A DNA stretch of 29,570 nt. Origin: Azolla pinnata (Eukaryota; Streptophyta; Polypodiopsida; Salviniales; Salviniaceae). The notes beneath the pieces were generated by a model. That model made no database searches and was not told where the DNA came from. It saw only the letters and a program-made list of their open reading frames with translations. The stretch is from NCBI GenBank assembly GCA_037176905.1, contig JBBBWG010004592.1:1-29570 (forward strand). Direction: 5' to 3'. Made by a program: the position numbers and the translations under genes. How positions within the stretch are numbered: position 1 is the stretch's first letter; every line of letters starts with the position of its first letter. This document shows positions 21,039 through 29,570 of this stretch, in pieces.

Positions 21039-24000
21039 ATCTTCGATTCCATTCTCCATCAATGAGGTCAGGCTATCCTCAACGATACGATGTTTCTTTT
21101 TTAACGTATCTTTGAAATTCAGCGAGGCTGGAGAGGATGTTCATGTAAAGCATAAAAAATGATGACGAGCAAATGAGACAGTGCCCCCGAAATGCAGCTA
21201 TGCTCCAGGGACGGGTTCATGTCAATCGTGAAGGACATGACCTTGACATATACACCCCTGGACATCGCTGGAAATGGGCAACACACTCCTGTAGTGGGCC
21301 TAGTGTGAGAGAGCCGATAGACCATGGCACAGAAGGTGAGGCGACGCCGTTTTCTCCTTGAAATTCAGCCATGCTGAAGAGAGGAATTCATGCCGAGCAT
21401 TAAAAACGTGACCTTGGCTTACATCGCTGGACATGGCTGTCATATGTTTGTGATTGCTCGATCAGAATTGTCAAGCAGGTCCCATGGATCTTCCATTGAA
21501 GATGAAGCAACAGAGCATCCTGTATTGGATCGAGTTGCAAAGAGTTAGTAGGTATAGGGTACAGAAATGTTAAAGTAATATTTTTCTTGAAAAGTCAGGG
21601 AAAGGTTCATGGCAAGCATACAAAACATCAACTTGACTTACATCCCTTTACGTGGCTGGAATGGGCCATATACCCTACTGTGAAATCCATGTCTGAATAC
21701 AGCTTTTTTCCTAAAGAGTCTAGGGTCAACACAATCACTCGGAGTGATGCTCTGCTCTCTTTTGACTAAAAATCAGCTAAAATGAATGAAAATTATGAAA
21801 GTTTGAAGAGAGCATCCGCCAATTGATGTCACAGCTTTATTTTTTAGCCCATGCCTTAACTAGGAACTACAAGAGCATGATGACAATCAAAATTATGCTT
21901 ATGATTGATTCATATCAATAGCTTTACATATCATCAAAGTGTAAATTCGTTCACAAGATATGTAGAATCACTAAAGCTCAGAAACTTCCTTAGGGTCGAC
22001 AATTATGAATGTCATAAATGTGACTCTAGCTGCACTGTATATCAGCATTAAACTTTCCCAGATCAAGAGAGGCTAATTTTTTGCGTGAAGATAGAAAAAC
22101 AGGGAGATTGATATAGGTCAAGAAGTCCATGAATAGTTATCAGTGTATAACTCATAATTGTAACTGGATTAGTATTCTCAGACGTATTGTAATGTTATGT
22201 TGTAACCTGAGGACAATGCTTATGAGCGTGTTCTCTATCCAATTGTAATCATCACAGCATTGTGGGTCAATATTGAGGTTCTTATATCATCTGGATGCAA
22301 ATACTATACATGCATGCAGACCAAATTTGAAAGGATGAAAATGAAGTAGGGAGAGCATAAATATTGGGCTATAAAGGGTAACTGTGGATGGTTTATGGAC
22401 AAGAAAATTAGAGCAGAATCTCGTTATGTTATCAACAACCAACAAGTATGTTCATGTACTTAAAACATGCCCTCATTATGTAAACATTGTGGAAACATTC
22501 ATGTACGTAGACTGGATTGAAACAAACGTACTAAATGATTGCTGCAGAATCTTATCGTTTATACCCCAGGTTCGTAGGATTGCATCTGTATCCAGGATGA
22601 ATATACTGTAATTTTACTCTCTGAGCAATTCAATTACACGTGGTCAGAATTTTTCTATATATCAAGTTGTTTTGGATTTTCTAATAGTGTCAGGTCTAGA
22701 TTGGATCTTGTAGGATATTTCTGACCATTTGATTTTACGTTTTAAGAATTTCAATCCATATGGAAGCGTTTGTGTATGTCAGGTTTGTTGTGGATATCCT
22801 AATAGATTCAAATTGGCTTTTGTAGACTTTTTCTGACAGATTATGCCCAAATAACTGTAGTCAGAAAGGGGTATGTAACCATGGTGAAGGACAGTGTCGA
22901 TGTTTCCATGGGTTCAAAGGTAAATACTTCTACACTTGATGGCTTAACTTTACCTTTCTACCCCACCACAAAGTTATATGAAACATTAGGAGGTATATGT
23001 AAACGCTGACCTTTTTGTGTGTAAAGGCTTATTGTGTTTTTAACCATTTTCTTTTCATTGTGAGTCAGTAAAAAGCATGTTGTAAAATAATGTGGAAATA
23101 GACTATATGTAAATGCATTTCACTCATTTCCTGAAAGCTTCCAAAACGATTCATAAGCGTCCTGATTCCTCACGCTTATTAAGATGTATGCTTGCTTTGA
23201 ATTATGAATATATGCGTCACAGGACCAAGTTGTGAAGATCAGTTGAATCTAGAGTGCAATTTAGAGGCATCAGCAGATTGGCCTCTTGGTCGATGGGTAG
23301 TATCCATATGCTCTTCCTTTTGTGACAAACAAAGAGCAATGTGTTTTTGTGGACCTGGTGCGAAGTATCCAGAGCGTCCTGTTGCAGAATCTTGTGGCTT
23401 CTCTATTAAGTACTTCGACATGCTTTTACTGTAGCATTTATTTCAGTTACTGAGGCCTGCAGTTTGATTCAATTACTTGCGATTAATTTAATTACACTGT
23501 TCAATAGTGGTACCATAGTGGATTGGAGAAAACCAGATTGGAGCAACATCTTTTCGAATAGTAGTGATAAAAATGGTTGGTGCAATGTGGATCCAAGAGA
23601 TGGGTATAGAAGAACTGCACATTATAAAGAACAGTGCGATTGCAAATATGATGGACAAGCAGGAAGGTTTTGTGAGAAGGCAAATCAATGTGTTTGCATT
23701 AATCAGTGTTCTGGAAACGGAGTATGTAGGGGTGGATTTTGCCAGGTAAGGCTTTTTGGTTTCCGTATACCATTTTCTTTTTATGAAACTAAGATTGGTA
23801 TTGTAGTTTATTCAGCTCACTGGATTTATCTAACTCGTTCAGTGTACAGAAGGTTGGTATGGGGTTGATTGTAGTATACCGTCATCACAAATGGCATCAT
23901 CAACTAGTTGGCCAAAATGGTTAGGGAATGGGACCTTGTTGCCTCAAAAAACATCTTCTGCAAATGCTGGTGGCACCATAACTGCAATTGTGCAGAAGAA

Positions 24001-27000
24001 ACGTCCACTTATTTATGTTTATGATTTGCCACCACAATTTAACGCCCAGCTTTTGGAGGTGGGCTGTTCGACGAATTATTAATAACATGAACTTGGAAGA
24101 CTTTTATTCATATACATATTGCTGTATGCAGGGGCGACATTGGAAATTTCAGTGTGTTAATAGGGTATACGATGCTGAGAATTGGACAGTTTGGACACCC
24201 CAATTATATGGAGCTGAGGTATACGTTTCTTTTACTAACTCAATAAGGTAGAGGGCTTCATTTTAACCCTCTAATGTTAAAAGCATTTTGTGTCCGCAAA
24301 TAGAAGATGATTGATGTTGGTATACTTCAGGTTTGGCCTGATGCTATAGACTGGAGATTCAAAATAAAACAGAGATAAGGCATGGCCATTTTCAGTTTCA
24401 TGTCCCAAGTTCCTACCCTAAACCATAAACCCTATTAGAAATTAACTTCTGCTTGAAACAAATGCTGAATGCGTAGCTGTCTTCATATTGTTTGACCCAG
24501 TCAGGATTTCTAGTTTTCATATTTTCCAAGAAACTGCTGACCATATAGCTGCCTTCAAATCTATTTATTTTTTAAAACAATGTACAGATATTTGTTAATG
24601 GGACGGATCAGTTTAGAAACTGAATGTCTACATCCATGAATTGCCTTTGTGTCCATCATGCCCAGTGGTGGGAATAAGAAAACTTTCAACCCAAGTTTCT
24701 TGTTTTATGCTACAATTTCTTGATGGAAGCATCAAGTCAAGTCTTGTCTTTCTTCAGTAGTTGTTTTTTTTTTGTGAGGAGTTTGTTAGGACTGGCCTGT
24801 GAAATAAAAGTTTTACATGATGCAGATTGCCATATATGAGAGCTTGCTAGCTAGCCCCTTCCGTACAACTAATGCTGAAGAGGCTGATTTCTTCTATGTG
24901 CCTGCTTTTGGGGCATGCCTTATAACACGTGCAGATGATACTCCTCATCTTTCCATGAAGGTATTGTTTTCTCGTACCTTTTCTAATCAGAGTCTTTTTT
25001 CTTCCTTATACTTTGACATAGCAAGATGATGTGTTTTGTATACCTTACATTTATGGATCATATGCGACATTGTTGGTGTCATGTAAGTTATGCTGCAAGG
25101 CCTTTATGGTTACCTTCCCGTTGACCATTTTTCATAAGAAGGAAAGGAACTTGGGAGATAATTCTTCTTGTTTATTGGATATTTATTAAGATGCTGGTTG
25201 TAATGCTATGAAGCTAGCAATACTTAATTTTGCTAGGAAATCGGCTGACATTTGTTTTTGTTTTTTCATCACATTGGTTCCATTGTTGCAGGATTTTATG
25301 GGGTTTAGGAGCTATATTGCTCTAGACATGTATAGGCGAGCATATTACCATATCAGCCAAACCTATCCATATTGGAACCGCACAGATGGACGTGACCATA
25401 TTTGGGTATTGTAATTTGCATAGCCTCTTTTTGTTCACGAGAGAAGTTCTGATGCAAGGCAAACTTTCAAACTTGGAAACCTCTGTGCAGTTCTTTTCTT
25501 GGGATGAAGGGGCATGTTTTGCTCCAAAAGAGATCTGGAACAGCATGATGCTTGTTCATTGGGGAAATACTAATGCTAAATATAATTATTCAACAACAGG
25601 CTACTTTCCTGATAACTGGGATCACATACCTATTGCAGCCAGAGGAAGCCATGTTTGCTTTGATCCAGATAAAGACATTGTTCTTCCTGCATGGAAGGTT
25701 CCAGATGCTGATCTCATCTCTGCAAAATTCTGGAAGAGGTATGAACTGTTTGTTTCCTGTCTTCTCATAATTGTCATATACATCACCAAAAAATAAAGGT
25801 TATGACTATTATGGTGTTTGAGTTTGTGCTGAATACATGCTGGCTGGATACCGTGGTAGTGAGGCATCTTGCTCCAATTTCTTGATCACTTGGTTATTGC
25901 AGAACTGTGGACCAAAGGACAACATTGTTCTATTTCAATGGCAACTTAGGGCATGATTATGAGGGTGGTCGTCCAGAGGAAAGGTTTACTTATTTCATAA
26001 AACCAAATTTATACTACAGTCCAAGGACATCGATTCTCTTACTCATTTGTTCTCAACCAGATATAGTATGGGAATCCGACAGAAACTAGCTCGAGAGTTT
26101 GGTTCATCGCCTAACAAAGATGGGGTTTTAGGGAAGCATTCTACAAAAGATGTGATTTTCACAAATGTCCGGAGCACCAAGTACTCGGAAGAGTTGGGAA
26201 GCTCGAGATTCTGCGGTGTGTTTCCTGGAGATGGGTGGAGTGGACGAATGGAAGACAGCATCTTACATGGCTGCATTCCTGTAATTATCCAAGTAGGGGA
26301 TTTGATATTCTAACTGATTCTCGAGATGATTATACATTCCAAGTGCATTGTTTTGTGAAGTATCCTTAAGGTCATGTAATGTGGAATCGTTACAATCCTT
26401 CTCATCAGCTTGTGGTGTAATAATGTGATCAGGATGGAATACAGCTTATATATGAGAATGTGCTAGATTACAGTCAATTTGCAGTGCGCATCGAGGAAGA
26501 GGAGATACCACAGCTTGTGAACATACTGAGGGTAAACTCTTACTTACAAGGTCTAGATGAGTATGCTATGTGCATATGATTGATTGTCGTCACAATTTTT
26601 GGTGACACTGGGACCAGAACATGAGTGACATGGAGGTAGAGGCCAAGCTCTCTGTGATTCGGGAAATATGGCCGAGATTTCTATATAGAGATGCCATTCT
26701 TCTGGAGGCGCATCGGCAGGAAGAGCAATTAAACAAGACAAGTAAATGGGCAGAAGCCTTTGCAACAGTGGCAGACAAAGATGATGCGTTATCGACGTTA
26801 ATAGAGGTTAGTGATGTTTACAAAACCCCAAGGTTTTGAACAATGTCACCTTAAATAACTTTATAAGCATGAAATATAGGTTTCCTAGGTTAGCTGTCAT
26901 TTAGAGATCAGACTCAAGGCTCTACATCATCATCATCATCATCATCATCATCCATCATATCCCATTGCACTCCAAGGTCATCATTTCTCGATCCATCCAT

Positions 27001-27569
27001 ACCTTATGGACGTGAAGATGTATTGAAATATGGTCCGATTTAGCAAGACAGAACCAGTAAGTTGATCAGAGCCTTAGCTGAATTAGAATTGTGGTGTGTG
27101 TGGGCATCAAAGAGGCATATTCGCCTTGTCCGAATGAATGTTGATCAATGTGTTCATATGTGTCTATCACAGAGTCATCACATGTAATCATAGTTAAGCT
27201 TGTCTGAGCTCCTCACCTGTCGATGACCTTATGGAGTGTTCATGTTGGTTGAATTGATTGGATCTCTCTCCGCCATGATAGAAATGGCCGAAATTATACG
27301 ATCTGGGCTCGATGCTGCAGTGTGTCTTAGTTGCATCGCAGTCATATGGGATATTATGGAAAATGATGGTGGAAGCACAGAAAGACTGAATGGCATGGTG
27401 TTTTTGCATTTTCTCCCAGTTATGATATACATTGCATGTATAGTTTTGTATACTTAAATGAAGGGAAATGCGTGTGTAGGTACTGCATTACAAGTTGTAT
27501 AATGATGCTTGGAGGCGACAAAGCAAACCGCAGGATGGAACTCTACCTGATGCCTGTATCAGAATTTGA
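20644..27569 (+). CDS. EXAD: GT47 exostosin-like glycosyltransferase with EGF-like modules, ExAD-type; 14 exons
   Basis: The spliced protein is 810 aa. Exons: 20644-21066, 22826-22919, 23223-23409, 23508-23745, 23843-24058, 24132-24218, 24826-24960, 25292-25405, 25491-25738, 25903-25983, 26061-26292, 26433-26531, 26618-26806, 27480-27569 (TGA). Residues about 20-45 form a signal anchor (type II, Golgi lumenal catalytic side), followed by a Pro/Ser-rich stem. EGF-like module 1 is at 148-176 ([11 protein letters not shown]...[12 protein letters not shown]); a second Cys-rich module ends near 325 ([22 protein letters not shown]). The exostosin domain begins at [11 protein letters not shown] (about 368). 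It carries the GT47 C-terminal signature at 658-684 ([17 protein letters not shown], then HGCIPVII). The architecture fits Arabidopsis ExAD (At3g57630), which adds the fourth arabinofuranose to extensin Hyp-arabinosides. The GT47 call is certain; the ExAD orthology is from memory of the architecture. Exon 2 must start at 22826 (TTTTGTAG acceptor) to keep frame, not at the later CTGACAG. Confidence 0.87.
21111..21690 (+). repeat. Diverged tandem repeats in first intron of the GT47 gene
   Basis: Related segments near 21111-21165, 21196-21300, 21357-21450 and 21587-21690 share words such as TTGAAATTCAG, GGTTCATG, GACCTTGRCWTACA and CCTGGACATSGCTGG, in the same order. They look like an old tandem duplication with units of about 160-230 bases. 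None encodes a conserved protein, and 60-70-codon frames inside are chance. Confidence 0.6.
26925..26952. repeat. (CAT)n microsatellite in last GT47 intron
   Basis: About nine uninterrupted CAT/ATC triplets lie between exons 13 and 14 (intron 26807-27479). The same triplet type dominates the large array at 17822-18125. Confidence 0.93.
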
Positions 27570-27581
27570 CATTAAGATTTT

Positions 27582-27630
27582 TGTGTGTGTGTATATATCT
27601 ATATCTATATCTATCTATATATATATATAT
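27582..27630. repeat. TG / TATC / TA compound microsatellite just after the GT47 stop
   Basis: (GT)n passes into TATATC units and then (TA)n, starting only 13 bases past the TGA at 27567-27569, so it should be within the 3' UTR. Length variation here could affect mRNA 3' end structure. Confidence 0.93.
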
Positions 27631-28661
27631 TCAAATTTATTCTTATCATGGAATCGGAAAGCTGCGAGGTGGGCAGTTTGATTTTGTTCATATTCAGGTT
27701 GCGAGAAAAGCAGAGAGAGAATCGATCGCCTCGCCTCTTTTGGCAACGGAAGATCGAGAAGTCATTGTTATATGGAAGATCCAAAAGAGACATCATTTCA
27801 TTTTGACCAGACATTTGCTGCGAAATTCCCAGCCGATTTCAATAACTTGATCAATTTGTCCATAAAAAAAAAACAAAAGTTCTGTTGACACTCATGCTTG
27901 ATCTTTTGCTCTTAAAAAACCAACAGCAAACCAGAGATGGTCTGACTTGGATCTTCCAAAAAGCATCCCTAATTTGCTACTGATTTTGCTCCCAACATCA
28001 CAAAGTGAAACTAACTTTTGAAACCTGTGATCCAAGCTGCAAAAAAGATGCTCATCCATGATTATGTTTAGGCTTGAGCACATAATGGTCAGCACTAATT
28101 ATGAGCATTCTTTTGAATTGTCACACTAAAAACTGTAGACCCAGCACTCTCAACGTTAACTGTTAGACTCTACAAGACCGTGGATGAACTTTTCTTGGCA
28201 CAAAGGTGTCCACAAGTTCGGTTGAACTATGAGAAATTTCCTACATAAACGACAGTGTGAGAATCTGTACCATTCCCCCCCCCCGGCCAGAAGAAAGCAG
28301 TTTCCATGACCATGCCAGGGGGCCCACATACTCGAAGGATAATGTCGTTAAAGCTTGCAGGTTTGAATATGTTACGATATATTCTGATGAGCATAGGAGA
28401 TGAAATTTGGAAACAAGTACATGGGCCAAAATCTGAATTTCTATGTATGTATACGCTGCACGTTGTATACTCGCGATGCTTCGGACATCTACACTAAATG
28501 CATGCATGCATACAGGCAGTTGTACTGTTATTTGGCTTCTCGTTGTGGCCACCGACAAAAACCCCCTTTCTCTTATCCAGACAAAAAGGGGGTGGTATCA
28601 AAGCTAGCTAAAGAAGAACCTCAATATCAATTAAAAATAAGTTGGCTTGTAGCACCATTTA
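27631..28661. other. Downstream of GT47 gene, no supported gene
   Basis: This is AT-rich unique sequence with a C-tract near 28267-28285 and a weak CCCCCTTT/AAAGGGGG stem at 28562-28592. Open frames (27892-28095 minus, 28241-28558 minus) show no recognisable motif. The left part probably contains the GT47 3' UTR end, but no AATAAA is seen near the stop. Confidence 0.45.
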
Positions 28662-28717
28662 GAGAAGAAGGAGAAGGAGAAGGAGAAGGAGAAGAAGAAG
28701 AAGAAGAAGAAGAAGAA
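28662..28717. repeat. GAA/GGAGAA microsatellite
   Basis: Purine-only plus strand: GGAGAA units followed by about ten GAA units. Polypurine tracts of this kind can adopt triplex (H-DNA) structure. It translates as poly-Glu/Gly and is not a gene. Confidence 0.95.
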
Positions 28718-28809
28718 AACAACACACCTTTGGCAGGTAATTTATCGATGTTGTCCCCCTTCTTCTTGTCAAGTGCGGTGGATGGCTGATGGAAAGGCAG
28801 AGCTGATAA

Positions 28810-28890
28810 GATCGGAATCGAACCCAGAGTCGATCGGATCGGAATCGAACCAGAGTCGACCAGATCGGAATCGAACCAGAGTTGACCGGA
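28810..28890. repeat. 26-27-bp tandem repeat with GATCGGAATCGAAC core
   Basis: The core occurs at 28810, 28837 and 28863, followed by CCAGAGT(C/T)GA spacers. Degenerate GATCGGATC / GATTCG words continue to about 28960. On the minus strand each core contains GGTTCGATTCC, identical to a tRNA T-arm (pol III B box) consensus, but no A box or tRNA fold accompanies it. Confidence 0.8.
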
Positions 28891-29074
28891 TCGGATCAGA
28901 TTCAGAGCCGATCAGATTCGTATTGGAGTGGATCAGCTCGGAGCAGAGTCTCGGATTCGAGAGGTATACTCGGCATACTAAAATCAGATGGATGCTTCCA
29001 CACATGCATGTACCACGTGTGTGTTGTTTGTACATGCATATGCTGACATGGTTATATGCGTATATGTGCATGTT

Positions 29075-29185
29075 CTACATGCATAGGTATGTATCAAACA
29101 TGTATGTATGTATGTGTATATGTGTGTACGTGCGTACGTATATACGTATATACGTATGTATATACGTATGTGTGGATGTATGTAT
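29075..29185. repeat. TATG / TACGTATA alternating purine-pyrimidine stretch
   Basis: (TATG)n and TACGTATA words give a long alternating purine-pyrimidine run with several small palindromes (TATACGTATA). This is compatible with cruciform or Z-DNA formation. Apparent Tyr/Val/Cys or His/Thr/Tyr-rich open frames here are repeat artefacts. Confidence 0.8.
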
Positions 29186-29224
29186 GCGTGCTGAAATATC
29201 TTATTCGTCGACGAAAGCTCAACT

Positions 29225-29265
29225 GGGATTCTGTCTCTTTGTCTCTGTCTCTGTCTCTGTGTGTT
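29225..29265. repeat. GTCTCT microsatellite
   Basis: Short run of (TCTCTG/GTCTCT)n units passing into GTGTGTTTG. No function evident. Confidence 0.75.
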
Positions 29266-29494
29266 TGTTCGAAGGGATGCTGCCTTGGCTTCGCGTCCCT
29301 GCCACGCACTTGGATTCAGGCTCCAGATCGTTCCATGGCTTTAGGTGCTGACTTCTGTACTCCACACTCCCATCCTCGCCCCAAGGACAGCCGACGGTGC
29401 CCACAAGCCAAACCCAGCTGAAAAGAAGGTGAATTCACACCCCGATCCCTCACGGGAGAGTTACTTGATGTTGGAGATTTCTTCTGTGCATGTG

Positions 29495-29496
<2 letters not shown>

Positions 29497-29570
<74 letters not shown>
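29497..29570. repeat. (AG)n microsatellite running off the window end
   Basis: Thirty-seven uninterrupted AG units reach the last base of the window. Contigs often end in such dinucleotide runs because short reads cannot span them, so the edge may be an assembly break and not a biological boundary. Confidence 0.97.

Noticed and set aside
28810..28890. tRNA gene suggested by GGTTCGATTCC on the minus strand
   Set aside because: No A box, no acceptor or anticodon stem can be drawn around any of the three copies.
28773..29421. Open frames of 100-192 codons at the right end
   Set aside because: They consist of translated GATCGGAATCG, TATG and TCTCTG repeats and show no domain.

Overview
This window is plant nuclear DNA. 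The evidence is interstitial TTTAGGG-type (Arabidopsis-type) telomere repeats, many short exons with GT-AG introns, and three intact plant genes. The first exon of the rightmost gene is GC-rich while its later exons are AT-rich, a gradient typical of monocots. I cannot name the species. The 100-N run and the (AG)n edge suggest a draft short-read scaffold.

Layout. 1-1525: CTT/CTG triplets, then degenerate telomere-like DNA with 46-bp and 103-bp higher-order units. 2231-9820 (-): a 21-exon homologue of TRANSPARENT TESTA 9/GFS9 (CLEC16A family, FPL domain), 814 aa, with a probable leader intron and a leader exon near 11092-11240. 11241-13390: intergenic, with a diverged direct repeat and a 20-bp-stem hairpin. 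13785-17200 (-): a two-exon eIF4B gene, 680 aa, whose single intron holds a roughly 162-bp tandem array and a sequencing gap. 17201-20486: intergenic space between divergently transcribed eIF4B and the next gene, dominated by CATA, CAT/CAC and ATT microsatellites, an inverted-repeat family and an AAAACGC array. 20644-27569 (+): a 14-exon type II membrane GT47 exostosin-like glycosyltransferase with two EGF-like modules, 810 aa, best matching ExAD (extensin arabinosylation). 27570-29570: simple repeats and no gene I can support.

The three genes are not a functional cluster: one is Golgi/endosomal membrane trafficking, one translation initiation and one Golgi cell-wall glycosylation. All three can be spliced into uninterrupted reading frames by reading splice sites, exon phases and family motifs, which argues that they are functional.

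I found no new multi-gene system. The points most worth checking are a probable false assembly gap (77 identical bases on both sides of the Ns), a GC-AG intron in TT9, a strong-context upstream AUG overlapping the ExAD start, the hairpin at 12085-12135, the inverted-repeat family at 18389-18715, and the layered telomere-like repeats.
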